Notes: generated by a model not told the origin, from the sequence alone. 64,000 nucleotides of DNA from Mangrovimonas cancribranchiae (GCF_037126245.1 NZ_CP136925.1:62001-126000), one strand, 5' to 3'; shown: positions 52,801 to 60,986, counted from the first letter of the stretch. Numbers and translations are program-made.

Positions 52801-55800
52801 TTCAGATGGTAGTGTTTTATACCAAGGAGATAATGGCGGAGATTTAACAGGTCTGTCATTTATTAGTTCAGGAGACACACTAACGATTCAAATAGATTCA
52901 GATGGTTTTGGTAGTTGCTCAAGTAGTGGTTACATTCCGTGGGATTTCGACGTTTGGTGTCAAACTTGTATTACACAAGACGTTAGTTTTAATATTATAA
53001 ATGGTGATTGTGTTACAGATCCTGACAACCCTGTTTTTGAGGTTGCTGTCGATATTTCCGATATGGGAGATGCCGAATCTTTAACAATTACAGATGATCA
53101 GTCAGCAGATTCTCAAGAAGTATTTGAAACAGGAACCGTTGTTTTAGGACCATACCCTGCAAGTACCAATGTTGTGGTAACTGTTGCCAATACAAACGAC
53201 TCTAACTGTATTGTGGAAAGTAATCCTTTAGCATTTTTATGTCCACCACCACCAAATCCATGTTCTATTGCTTATGCTGGAGAAGATCAAGTAGTAGATT
53301 GTGAAAACCCAGAGGCAACACTATCTGCAAACTTCCATTTATACGGTCAGGATACAGAAAATTATGAAATTAATGCTATAGATACGTGCCCGTCACCACC
53401 AGTTGATGGTGCTACACCAACAAGTGTAGATAGTGATGATGTATGGTCAGAAGTTATTGACCTTGGATTTGAATTCTGTTTCTATGGAGGTGTATATGAC
53501 CAAGTAATAATAGGTTCTAATGGTGTAATTAGTTTCGAAACACAATATGCAGGAACAGGAAATGGCTGGGCTTTTGATGATACCGATACATTACCCAATA
53601 ATGATAATGCGTCTATAACAGAAGGTAATATTTTTGGAGTAGGTCATGATATCGATCCAAGTGTTTGTGGTAGTATAGATTATGTTGTATTAGGATCAGC
53701 ACCTTACAGACAGTTTGTAGTTAATTTTAATGATGTTTGTCATTTTAGTTGTAATGATATACAATCAACTAGCCAGATTGTGTTACATGAGTCCTCTAAT
53801 AATATCGATATCCATATTATTGAAAAACCAACTTGTCCAGGATGGAATGACGGTTTAGCTGTTGTTGGTTTACAAAGTATAGACGATACGCAAGCAACAA
53901 CACCTCCAGGACGTAATATGGGAGTTTGGACTGTAACAGAACCAGAATCTTGGAGATTCTCGCCATCTGGAACACCAAACTATACTTTAGAGTGGTTAGA
54001 TGAAGATGGAAACTCTGTAGGAAATACAGAAACAGTAACAGTATCACCAGGTGAAACAGAAAATTATACGTTTGAAGTAACTTACGATTTATGTACTGGT
54101 GGTCAAGCAACAGTTTCTGATGAAGTCCTTGTTGAATATATTGGAGGCGATGAATTTGATGCTACATTTACAATGGAGCCAACATGCGATGGAGGTATAG
54201 CAACTCTTTCTGCTACAGCTGATACAGGAGGAACATTCGAATTAGATCCTGCACCAACAGATACTGCAGTTATCGATCCTGCAACAGGAGAAGTAACTAG
54301 TGGAACTCCAGGAGAAACTTATACTGTTCAATATACAACTTTAGGTAACTGTCCAGCAATAGAAACACAGACAGTTACTGTATTAGGGGTAGGCGATGCA
54401 TCATTTACAATGGAGCCAACATGTGATGGTGCTACAGCAACTATTACTGGAGATGCAGGTGGAACATTTGCCTTTAACCCGGCACCAACTGATGATGCAG
54501 TTATTAATCCAAATACAGGTGAGATAACAGGAGGTAATACAGGAACAATGTATACTGTAGAATATACTTCACCAGGAGATTGTCCAGCAGTTTCAACACA
54601 AACAGTAACTACATTATCTGGAGGTGACCCAACGATTACTGTTGCACCAACTTGTGATGGTGGAACTGTTACCATTGTTGGAGATGCAGGCGGAACATTT
54701 GCTTTCAATCCAATGCCGAATGATGGAGCAGTTATTAATCCTACTACAGGAGAAGTAACTGGAGGAACTCCAGGAGCAACTTATACGATTGAATATACTG
54801 TTACAGTAGGTTGTACCGTTGTAGGAACGCAATCTTTAACAGTGCTACCTGCGGAAGACGCCACATTCACTATGGAACCAACTTGTGATGGAGCAATAGC
54901 TACAATAACAGGAGACATGGGCGGAACATTTGCTTTTAACCCAGTACCAACTGATGATGCAGTTATCAACCCAAATACAGGTGAAATAACAGGCGGAACT
55001 CCAGACACAAGTTATACAGTTGAATATACAACAGCGGGTGATTGTCCTCAAACCGAGATGCAAACAGTTACTACTCTACCTTTAGATGATGCTACTTTCA
55101 CAATGGTTTCAACTCCTTGTGGTGCAGAAGTAGATAGTGTAATAACACCAGGTGGTACATTTACATTTAATCCAGAACCTAACGATGGTGCTTTAATAGA
55201 CCCTCAAACAGGTGAGATTACAGGGGCTATGCCTAATACAGATTACACAGTTGAATATACAACGCCAGGAGAATGCTGGTCAACATCAACAGTAACAGTT
55301 ACTCCTGAGCCAGGCGATGATCCTTATTTTGAGATGGAGCCAACAGTTTGTGGAGCACAAGTAGTCGAAGGTAGTGTGATGACACCAGGAGGAACCTTTA
55401 GTTTTGATTCATCACCATCCGATGGCGCTGAAATTAACTCCAATACTGGTGAGATTACAGGCGGTACTATTGGAACCACTTATTCTGTTCTTTATACAAC
55501 AGCAGGAGATTGTCCAGAGTTTATGGTTGTTGATGTTACTGTAGAAGTATGTACTATTCCTCAATTAATAACACCAAATAATGATGGTAATAACGATGTA
55601 TTTGATTTAGATGGGTTTAATGTGAGTAGTTTAGAGATCTTTAACAGATATGGTGTTAAAGTTTATAGTAAACAAAACTATACAGATGAGTTTGGAGGTA
55701 TTTCAGATGATGGCGAAGAATTGCCAACAGGAACCTATTACTATGTAATGAAGTATCAAGGCAATCAAGTTAAAACGGCTTGGTTATACATCAATAGACA

Positions 55801-55807
55801 GAAGTAA
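49859..55807 (+). CDS. giant T9SS type B surface adhesin
   Basis: A 1982-aa secreted protein with signal peptide (ILFGFMAFFGYSQIG). In order: a choice-of-anchor J-like domain (about 20-180); three alternating Fn3-like and CUB-like modules (about 181-1037, Cys-rich, each Fn3-like part ending PYNDNG ... FTT); a further Fn3 (about 615-705); a nidogen-like segment (about 1170-1370); six tandem repeats of about 77 aa (1434-1897); and a gliding-motility-associated type B C-terminal domain (ITPNNDGNNDVF ... GTYYYVMKYQG). Type B tails send proteins through T9SS, normally with a partner PorP/SprF, which lies 26 bases downstream. Binding or gliding adhesion is likely; the ligand is unknown. Confidence 0.9.
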   Translation: MKKITLSILFGFMAFFGYSQIGLVENFDGQAGLPPGWTTDSYNWTVAEVCNVISLRGNLNDTNTTDQLTSPNIAGQSNGTDVNISFDYKVVDWSAGTQATPPGWGQMDIQYSTDDGGSWTTITTIDDGNHTTSNTCATFNTVLPAADIPTGSDFKLRFANTWVAGDYYFYIDNVVANQVVADPPSCVTMTTPVNGETSVSINTTLSWSSASGLPNGYVLSVGTTPGGTEIIDNEDVGLSTFYNTLPVLDYSTIYYVSIIPYNDNGPAIDCEEQIFTTGADPNAPVDCASGTPINVIHCYTNNDTTTWNFQSSSGAPLNVFFNSGGIESCCDDIFIYDGTDNTGTLLYGGNNGGDLAGLSINSTGDSIFIEIDADPSVSCDSGSTCCTSPWNFDVSCIDETAVPNCNADLTTPTNGATDVDVATQITWSPASVVVTGYYLSLGTTPGGTDIADNLDLGNVLSYTPSNILPYETDVYVTITPYNDNGSAVNCSEYTFTTEQNPYQCAAEDQCVFTFTIEDSWGDGWNGNTMSVLQDGLEVAILGEDFTSGAGPIEYQIPLCDGIPFELFWNDGGSFAGEVSVVVVDAFDEEIFNMPNGNGDLQGTSLFSDMVNCTPPTCPRPSDLTIVNVTPTSVEVSWTSNGTEDTWEVIVQPQGTGYPDGTEPEIIQTMDNPYLYENLTPGVDYEIYVRAICAANDMSDWEGTVNFSTPYLVDCDAGQVINETHCYDNGNNQYVEIYSFQSSNGDPLNIFFHAGTIETCCDTIRLEEADGTVIYEGTGNGGDLTGLSFSSTGDTIVMFVEADGSVSCSSGSRVEWDFSVSCVDTTAVPNCNASLTLPVDGAVDVDENTDLTWSPASIIVTGYTLYVGTAPGTSDVIDGLDVGDVLTYDLGTLVYDTTYYVTIVPYNDNGNAADCTEYSFTTRPDPNQIIDCEAGQVFNTTYCYTDNDPMEFYFASSSGYPLSLEFNAGEIEETWDEIIILDSDGSVLYQGDNGGDLTGLSFISSGDTLTIQIDSDGFGSCSSSGYIPWDFDVWCQTCITQDVSFNIINGDCVTDPDNPVFEVAVDISDMGDAESLTITDDQSADSQEVFETGTVVLGPYPASTNVVVTVANTNDSNCIVESNPLAFLCPPPPNPCSIAYAGEDQVVDCENPEATLSANFHLYGQDTENYEINAIDTCPSPPVDGATPTSVDSDDVWSEVIDLGFEFCFYGGVYDQVIIGSNGVISFETQYAGTGNGWAFDDTDTLPNNDNASITEGNIFGVGHDIDPSVCGSIDYVVLGSAPYRQFVVNFNDVCHFSCNDIQSTSQIVLHESSNNIDIHIIEKPTCPGWNDGLAVVGLQSIDDTQATTPPGRNMGVWTVTEPESWRFSPSGTPNYTLEWLDEDGNSVGNTETVTVSPGETENYTFEVTYDLCTGGQATVSDEVLVEYIGGDEFDATFTMEPTCDGGIATLSATADTGGTFELDPAPTDTAVIDPATGEVTSGTPGETYTVQYTTLGNCPAIETQTVTVLGVGDASFTMEPTCDGATATITGDAGGTFAFNPAPTDDAVINPNTGEITGGNTGTMYTVEYTSPGDCPAVSTQTVTTLSGGDPTITVAPTCDGGTVTIVGDAGGTFAFNPMPNDGAVINPTTGEVTGGTPGATYTIEYTVTVGCTVVGTQSLTVLPAEDATFTMEPTCDGAIATITGDMGGTFAFNPVPTDDAVINPNTGEITGGTPDTSYTVEYTTAGDCPQTEMQTVTTLPLDDATFTMVSTPCGAEVDSVITPGGTFTFNPEPNDGALIDPQTGEITGAMPNTDYTVEYTTPGECWSTSTVTVTPEPGDDPYFEMEPTVCGAQVVEGSVMTPGGTFSFDSSPSDGAEINSNTGEITGGTIGTTYSVLYTTAGDCPEFMVVDVTVEVCTIPQLITPNNDGNNDVFDLDGFNVSSLEIFNRYGVKVYSKQNYTDEFGGISDDGEELPTGTYYYVMKYQGNQVKTAWLYINRQK
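50402..52970 (+). repeat. three copies of an Fn3-like/CUB-like module pair in the adhesin
   Basis: Fn3-like parts at about 50402-50692, 51063-51348 and 52331-52640 share the pattern P-N/S-C ... LTWSPAS ... GTTPG ... PYNDNG. CUB-like parts at about 50710-51055, 51991-52329 and 52641-52970 share D-C-x-A-G ... FQSS-G-x-PL ... GGDL-x-GLS ... GS(C). A second Fn3 lies between copies two and three. Confidence 0.7.
54158..55549 (+). repeat. six tandem 231-bp repeats in the adhesin
   Basis: Units begin at 54158, 54395, 54626, 54857, 55088 and 55319, i.e. residues 1434, 1513, 1590, 1667, 1744 and 1821: spacing 79 then 77 residues throughout. Each unit has DATFTMEPTCDG, GGTFAFNP, INPNTGEITGGTPG and YTVEYTT followed by a Cys. 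Units 5 and 6 are the most diverged. Confidence 0.9.
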
Positions 55808-55833
55808 ACCACTAAATCAACTAATATATTATA

Positions 55834-56745
55834 ATGAAAAAACTATATATAATAATCGTAACAGTTTTGCTTGCATATCAAGTGCAGGCACAGCAAGACC
55901 CACAATATACGCAGTATATGTATAACATGAATATCATCAACCCAGCCTATGCTGGATCAGTTGAAGATGCTATATCTATAGGTGCGTTATATAGAAGTCA
56001 ATGGGTTGGTTTAGAAGGCGCTCCTAAAACAGGAACATTTTCTATCCACTCACCTGTAGGTAGACGAGTAGGTCTAGGACTTTCTTTTATAAGTGATGAG
56101 ATAGGTCCAGTAAATGAAAACAATGTGTATGCAGATTTCTCATACACATTGCCTTTAGGTGGCGATCATAAGTTAGCCTTTGGTGTTAAAGCCGGTGCTA
56201 CTTTTCATGACATTGGTCTAGGTAATCTAGATGTTATTGAAGAGAATGACCCTTTAAGAGAAAACATTAACGAAGTAACGCCAAACATTGGTGCTGGATT
56301 GTACTTATATCAACCTAATAGATACTATGTGTCTTTATCTATGCCAAATATGTTGAATTCGGTACATTTAGATACTAATGGAAGAAAAATAGGTTCAGAA
56401 GTACAACACTTTTTTGCAGCAGCAGGTTATGTGTTTGGTTTGTCTGACAACTTTAAGTTAAAACCACATGCGTTTCTTAAAGCGGCTGTAGATGCACCAG
56501 TGAGTTTTGATGTTAATGCCAACTTATTTATGTACGATTTGGTAGAACTAGGAGTAGGTTACCGCTTAGAAGATTCGTTTAGTGGGATGATTAATTTCTT
56601 AATTACGCCAAACCTAAGAATAGGCTATGCGTATGACAGTATTCAATCAGATTTAGACATTGAAACCTCATCGTCACATGAAATTTTTATCAACTTTGAT
56701 ATTAATTTAACGAAGAAAGTATCACGTTCACCACGTTACTTCTAA
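55834..56745 (+). CDS. PorP/SprF family type IX secretion membrane protein
   Basis: A 303-aa outer-membrane protein with signal peptide (VLLAYQVQAQQDPQ). The opening QDPQYTQYMYNMNIINPAYAGS is diagnostic of the PorP/SprF family, followed by repeated barrel strands (GLGLSFISDEIGPVNENNVYADFSYTLPL). Family members are encoded beside type B T9SS cargo and are needed for its secretion or attachment, as SprF is for SprB. The adhesin gene ends 26 bases upstream and the PorE-like gene follows 21 bases downstream, so the three form an operon. Confidence 0.93.
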   Translation: MKKLYIIIVTVLLAYQVQAQQDPQYTQYMYNMNIINPAYAGSVEDAISIGALYRSQWVGLEGAPKTGTFSIHSPVGRRVGLGLSFISDEIGPVNENNVYADFSYTLPLGGDHKLAFGVKAGATFHDIGLGNLDVIEENDPLRENINEVTPNIGAGLYLYQPNRYYVSLSMPNMLNSVHLDTNGRKIGSEVQHFFAAAGYVFGLSDNFKLKPHAFLKAAVDAPVSFDVNANLFMYDLVELGVGYRLEDSFSGMINFLITPNLRIGYAYDSIQSDLDIETSSSHEIFINFDINLTKKVSRSPRYF

Positions 56746-56766
56746 TAACTACTTAAGCTAAACATT

Positions 56767-58674
56767 ATGAGAAAAATTAAAATATTTATCACATTGATAT
56801 TAATGAGTAGTTTAAGTGTAACTGCTCAAAATAAACACACTAAAGAAGCCGACAAACGTTTTGCAAAATACGAATTTGTCGAAGCTATCGAAGATTACAA
56901 TAAATTGGTAGAAAAAGGTAAGGCCGATAGTTATGTTTACGGGCAATTGGCCGAAGCTAACTACAATATTTTTAATACTGAAGAAGCCGAGAAATGGTAC
57001 GCAAAGGCCTTAGAAACCTCAGAAGATCAAGATTCTGAAATGGTGTACAAGTATGCACAAATGCTTAGAGCCAATGGTAAATACGACCAATCTAATACGT
57101 GGATGCAAAAGTTTGCCGCTATGGAGCCAAAAGACGATCGTGCAAAAGCGTTTACATCAAACCCAGATTATGTTTCTAGTATTTTAAATGCAAAAGAAAA
57201 CTATGAATTATCATCGCTTGATATTAATTCTGAAGTAACCGATTTTGGAGGAACATTACAAGATGGTGTGCTTTATTTTTCATCAGCAAGAAATAATGCA
57301 CGAAGAGACTATGGGTGGAATGAAGAGCCGTTTTTAGACGTTTATCAAGCAGATATGTCTATGACTGACGGCGAAGTAGCTGAAGCAGAAAAAGTATCAG
57401 GAGACATTAACACAAGATACCATGAAGGTCTAGTTACGTTTAGTCCAGATGGCAACACCATGTATTTTTCTAGAGAGAGCTTTTTTGAAGGTGTATATGA
57501 AAAGAATAAAGGCGACAGAACAAAAATAAGTTACCTTTATTTGTACAAAGCTACTAAAGATGGTGTACAATGGGGAAATGTCGAACTATTACCATTTAAT
57601 GGCGAAGACTACTCAGTTAAAAATCCATCATTAAGCCAAGACGGAAAAACACTATACTTTGCCTCTAATATGCCAGGCGGAATAGGAGAGTATGATATTT
57701 ATAAAGTATCAGTAAACGATGATGGTTCTTTTGGTACACCCGAAAACTTAGGCGATAAAGTAAATACAGAAGGACAAGAAATGTTTCCTTACATTAGTGA
57801 TAATGGCACGCTTTACTTCTCTTCAACAGGGCATTTAGGCCTTGGAGGATTAGATGTATTTTATGTTGATGATTCTGGAAAAGCCCAAAATATAGGAACA
57901 CCAGTTAACAGTAAAGCCGATGATTTAGCTTTCACAATTAATGAAGAAACAGGAGCAGGATTTGTATCATCTAATAGAACAGGTGGACAAGGAAGCGACG
58001 ATATTTATGGCGTACAACGTTTAAAACCATGTAATGTGGATTTAACTATAGTTATTGTTGATGAAGACACTAACAATCCATTACCTGGTGCTAATGTAAC
58101 TGTAGCCGATGCCAATGGGAGAGTTGTTTTAACAGAAACAGCTAATGCTCAAGGTGAGGTTATGTATACGGTGCCATGTTCAGAATCGTTAGATATTTCT
58201 GCAAAGTTAGCAGACTATGAAAGTAACCAAGTTACTTTTTCTGGAAGTGAAAAAGAAGAAGACATCTTTCAAGTTAATTTAAAGCCAATAGAGAAGATTA
58301 TAGTTAAAGATCGTGTGGTGTTAAACCCAATATTCTTTGAGTTTGATAAATCTAATATCACATCACAAGGTGCTTTTGAGTTAGACAAACTTGTAGCAGT
58401 TATGAAGAAATACCCAGACATGGTCATTTCAGCAGAATCACATACCGATAGTAGAGGACCAAAACGTTATAATGAGCAATTATCGGAAAGACGTGCGCAA
58501 TCTACAGTACAGTATGTAATTTCTAAAGGCATAGATGCTTCTAGAATATCAGGTGTAGGAAAAGGCGAAAACGAACCAAAAATAGATTGCGGTTCTGGTT
58601 GCAGCGAAGAAGAACACCAAGAAAACAGAAGATCTGAATTTATTATAGTAAGTGGAGGACCTTCTCAAGAATAA
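56767..58674 (+). CDS. PorE-like OmpA-family protein (TPR, PD40 propeller, CRD, OmpA)
   Basis: A 635-aa exported protein (SSLSVTAQN signal end). Its domain order is TPR-like repeats at about 25-140, a PD40/WD40-like propeller (about 170-415; repeated TFSPDGNTMYFSR, SLSQDGKTLYFAS, YISDNGTLYFSS), a carboxypeptidase-regulatory-like domain at about 425-500 (VDEDTNNPLPGANVTVAD) and an OmpA C-terminal peptidoglycan-binding domain at about 515-630 (AESHTDSRGPKRYNEQLSERRAQS). This is the architecture of PorE from Porphyromonas. It follows PorP/SprF by 21 bases and probably anchors the T9SS/adhesin complex to the wall. A bidirectional terminator follows. Confidence 0.9.
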   Translation: MRKIKIFITLILMSSLSVTAQNKHTKEADKRFAKYEFVEAIEDYNKLVEKGKADSYVYGQLAEANYNIFNTEEAEKWYAKALETSEDQDSEMVYKYAQMLRANGKYDQSNTWMQKFAAMEPKDDRAKAFTSNPDYVSSILNAKENYELSSLDINSEVTDFGGTLQDGVLYFSSARNNARRDYGWNEEPFLDVYQADMSMTDGEVAEAEKVSGDINTRYHEGLVTFSPDGNTMYFSRESFFEGVYEKNKGDRTKISYLYLYKATKDGVQWGNVELLPFNGEDYSVKNPSLSQDGKTLYFASNMPGGIGEYDIYKVSVNDDGSFGTPENLGDKVNTEGQEMFPYISDNGTLYFSSTGHLGLGGLDVFYVDDSGKAQNIGTPVNSKADDLAFTINEETGAGFVSSNRTGGQGSDDIYGVQRLKPCNVDLTIVIVDEDTNNPLPGANVTVADANGRVVLTETANAQGEVMYTVPCSESLDISAKLADYESNQVTFSGSEKEEDIFQVNLKPIEKIIVKDRVVLNPIFFEFDKSNITSQGAFELDKLVAVMKKYPDMVISAESHTDSRGPKRYNEQLSERRAQSTVQYVISKGIDASRISGVGKGENEPKIDCGSGCSEEEHQENRRSEFIIVSGGPSQE

Positions 58675-58694
58675 ATTTAAGATATAAACAATAC

Positions 58695-58732
58695 AAAAAA
58701 AGCCTTACTAAATTAATAGTAAGGCTTTTTTT
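58695..58732. terminator. bidirectional terminator between the adhesin operon and rng
   Basis: AGCCTTACTA and TAGTAAGGCT form a perfect 10-bp stem with a six-base loop, bounded by six A and six T. Confidence 0.9.
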
Positions 58733-58733
58733 G

Positions 58734-60278
58734 TTATTTAATCTTTTTACCATTCTTATCAAAGAAATGGTATTCGAGATATGTGTAAGCATCTCTTGGT
58801 AAAACTTTAACCCATTTTTTATGTTCAAAAAACCATTTTGAACGTATAGATGGAAATCCTCTTGTTAAAAAGGCTGCTATAAAAGGGTGTGCATTTAGCG
58901 TTACTTTTTTATAGTCTTTTTTAAATAATTGCTCAAGTTCGTGAGTTATTTTTTGTACTAAAACAATAGGCGCTTCAATTTCAGAGCCGTTAGTCCCATT
59001 AGGGTTTGTTTCCCTTGTTTTAATGTTCATTTCAGGTCTTACACGCTGTCTTGTTATTTGTACTAATCCAAACTTACTTGGAGGCAATATTTTGTGTTTT
59101 GCTCTATCGTCTTTCATTTCATCTCTTAAATGATTGTAGAGCGCTTTTCTATTTTCAGCTTTTGTCATATCTATAAAGTCAACCACAATAATGCCACCCA
59201 TATCACGCAATCGTAATTGTCGTGCCATTTCTGTTGCGGCAATAAGGTTAACTTCTAAGGCTGTTTCTTCTTGCGATTTGGCTTTATTAGAGCGGTTTCC
59301 ACTATTTACATCAACGACATGCATCGCTTCTGTATGTTCTATTACTAGATAGGCTCCTTTTGCCATAGAAACAGTTTTCCCAAAAGAGGTTTTTATTTGG
59401 CGTTCAATACCAAATTTTTCAAAAATGGGAACTTTAGTTTGATATAACTTAACTATAGATTCTTTTTTTGGTGCAATTTGCTGCACATAATCTTTAATTT
59501 GAATATAAAGCTCTTCATCATCAACATGAATACTTGTAAAGGTGTCGTTAAAAATGTCTCGTAAAATAGACGAGGCTTTGTTTAACTCTCCTAATACTTT
59601 GGTTGGGTGATGAGCTTTATGTAATTTTTTACACATGGCGTTCCAACGCCCCATAAGGTTGTGTAAATCTTTGTCTAATTCAGCCACTTTTTTGCCTTTG
59701 GCTACAGTACGTACAATAATTCCGAATCCTTGCGGTGTGATACTTTTAACAAGTCGTTTTAGGCGGTCTTTTTCTTCTTTGTCCTCTATTTTTTGAGAAA
59801 TAGAAATACGGTTAGAAAAAGGTACTAAGACGATGTATCTGCCCGCTATCGAAAGTTCCGAACTTATGCGCGGCCCTTTTGTTGATATGGGTTCTTTTAC
59901 TACTTGTACTAAAATAGACTGATTTGATTTTAAGACGTCGTTTATTTTGCCGTCTTTATCAATCTCTTTTTCAAATGGGAAGTTTTTTAAAGAAAAATCT
60001 TTTAGTTTTCCTGTGCTTACACGTTTTGTGAATTTTAAAAGGGAAGATAGTTTAGGGCCTAAATCGTGATAATGTAAAAAGCCGTCTTTCTCGTAACCTA
60101 CGTTTACAAAAGCAGCGTTTAAGCCGGGAATAACTTTTCTTATTTTGGCAATAAATACATCGCCAACAGCAAAGTTATTACTTTCTTCATCTTTATGTAA
60201 TTCAATTAATTTTCCATCTTTTAATAAGGCAAAATCAACATGTTCTGAATCAGATCTAATGATCAATTCTTTTTCCAT
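58734..60278 (-). CDS. rng: ribonuclease E/G family protein (RNase G)
   Basis: A 514-aa Rne/Rng endoribonuclease for rRNA maturation and mRNA decay. The S1 RNA-binding domain occupies about 35-140 (GDVFIAKIRKVIPGLNAAFVNVGYEKDGFLHYHDL), the 5'-sensor/RNase H-like region follows, and the catalytic aspartates are in MHVVDVNSGNRS and GGIIVVDFIDM. The RNase E degradosome tail is absent, so RNase G size is right. The leader from the start at 60278 back to about 60400 contains two hairpins (60335-60347, 60351-60395), and E. coli rne is known to be autoregulated through its leader. Confidence 0.93.
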   Translation of the reverse strand: MEKELIIRSDSEHVDFALLKDGKLIELHKDEESNNFAVGDVFIAKIRKVIPGLNAAFVNVGYEKDGFLHYHDLGPKLSSLLKFTKRVSTGKLKDFSLKNFPFEKEIDKDGKINDVLKSNQSILVQVVKEPISTKGPRISSELSIAGRYIVLVPFSNRISISQKIEDKEEKDRLKRLVKSITPQGFGIIVRTVAKGKKVAELDKDLHNLMGRWNAMCKKLHKAHHPTKVLGELNKASSILRDIFNDTFTSIHVDDEELYIQIKDYVQQIAPKKESIVKLYQTKVPIFEKFGIERQIKTSFGKTVSMAKGAYLVIEHTEAMHVVDVNSGNRSNKAKSQEETALEVNLIAATEMARQLRLRDMGGIIVVDFIDMTKAENRKALYNHLRDEMKDDRAKHKILPPSKFGLVQITRQRVRPEMNIKTRETNPNGTNGSEIEAPIVLVQKITHELEQLFKKDYKKVTLNAHPFIAAFLTRGFPSIRSKWFFEHKKWVKVLPRDAYTYLEYHFFDKNGKKIK

Positions 60279-60334
60279 TTTGTTAATTTTTATCCATACA
60301 ATTACGTACAGATGGATTAAATAATATTTTCACA

Positions 60335-60395
60335 GGATTGTTAATCCAGAGGGTTTTAGACGGCGTAAGGTAAGCGCTGTCTTTTATAAAAACCC
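60335..60395 (-). promoter_or_regulatory. structured leader upstream of rng
   Basis: Two stem-loops in the gap upstream of rng. At 60335-60347, GGATT and AATCC with a three-base loop. At 60351-60395, an outer 7-bp GGGTTTT/AAAACCC stem and an inner 8-bp AGACGGCG/CGCTGTCT stem (one G-T pair on the plus strand), joined by a six-base bulge and closed by a nine-base loop. No T-tract follows, so it is not a simple terminator. It resembles no RNA family I can name. Confidence 0.5.
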
Positions 60396-60424
60396 GTTAT
60401 CAAAGAACGTTTTACTATAAAACC

Positions 60425-60452
60425 AAAAAAGTAGTTAACAAACTACTTTTTT
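60425..60452 (-). terminator. terminator of the mS38-like gene
   Basis: AAAAAAGTAGTT and AACTACTTTTTT form a perfect 12-bp stem with a four-base loop, five bases after the small gene's stop on the minus strand. Confidence 0.8.
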
Positions 60453-60456
60453 GGGT

Positions 60457-60549
60457 TTATTTTTTCTTTTTATGACGATTAGCGCGTCTTCTTTTTTTAC
60501 GCTTGTGCGTAGCTACCTTGTGTCTTTTACGTTTTTTACCACTTGGCAT
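60457..60549 (-). CDS. 30-aa AURKAIP1/COX24 (mS38-like) ribosome-associated protein
   Basis: A very small gene. The minus strand from 60549 reads MPSGKKRKRHKVATHKRKKR and ends RRANRHKKKK. More than half the residues are Lys, Arg or His. This matches the AURKAIP1/COX24 domain, known as mitochondrial small-subunit protein mS38 and found as short proteins in Bacteroidota. It should bind rRNA near the decoding region. It lies 36 bases after the HU gene and is followed by its own terminator. Not confusable with bTHX, which has a different sequence. The call is from the sequence itself. Confidence 0.85.
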   Translation of the reverse strand: MPSGKKRKRHKVATHKRKKRRRANRHKKKK

Positions 60550-60585
60550 AAGTTACATGGGTTTAAAATTAATATTGTGTTTTAA

Positions 60586-60876
60586 TTACTTTACTTCAAC
60601 ATTAGCTTTTACGCCTTCTAAGAAAACTTTAGCAGGTTTAAATGCTGGTATGTTGTGTGCAGGTATTTTAATAGTTGTGTTTTTAGAAATGTTACGTCCT
60701 GTTTTTTCAGCTCTAGTTTTCACGATAAAACTTCCAAAACCTCTTAAATAAACGTTATCTCCACTTTCTAAAGACGTTTTTACTTCATCCATAAAAGTTT
60801 CAACCGTTGCTTGAACATCTCCTTTTTCTATTCCTAATCTTTCAGAAATCTTTGCTACTAAATCAGCCTTAGTCAT
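60586..60876 (-). CDS. HU family DNA-binding protein
   Basis: A 96-aa histone-like protein. MTKADLVAKISERLGIEK, the family motif GFGSFIVKTRAEKTGRNISKNTTI and IPAHNIPAFKPAKVF are those of HU/IHF, with the DNA-bending beta arm carrying TGRN. It packs and bends DNA as a dimer. Whether it corresponds to HU or an IHF-like subunit is not fixed; Bacteroidota members are often called HU. A complete promoter lies about 40-75 bases upstream. Confidence 0.92.
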   Translation of the reverse strand: MTKADLVAKISERLGIEKGDVQATVETFMDEVKTSLESGDNVYLRGFGSFIVKTRAEKTGRNISKNTTIKIPAHNIPAFKPAKVFLEGVKANVEVK

Positions 60877-60920
60877 TTTTAAAATATTTTGTATAGTTAC
60901 TATTAATTATAAAAGGGTTG

Positions 60921-60952
60921 CAAATATAGTCATTTAATATTCAATTTTTCAA
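60921..60952 (-). promoter_or_regulatory. promoter of the HU gene (TTG, 21-base spacer, TATATTTG)
   Basis: On the minus strand, TTG (complement of 60950-60952) and TATATTTG (60921-60928) are separated by 21 bases, matching the -33/-7 consensus. Confidence 0.55.
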
Positions 60953-60986
60953 ACCTAAATAACTAAAATTTAACATTATAAACGTT

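Noticed and set aside
54328-55063. Several open frames antisense to the adhesin repeats
   Set aside because: They recur with the same period as the 77-residue repeats and read as the reverse complement of them; no start context or independent motif.
54158-55549. Regular repeats as a CRISPR array
   Set aside because: The repeats are coding, 231 bp with no constant short repeat plus unique spacers, and no cas gene is nearby.
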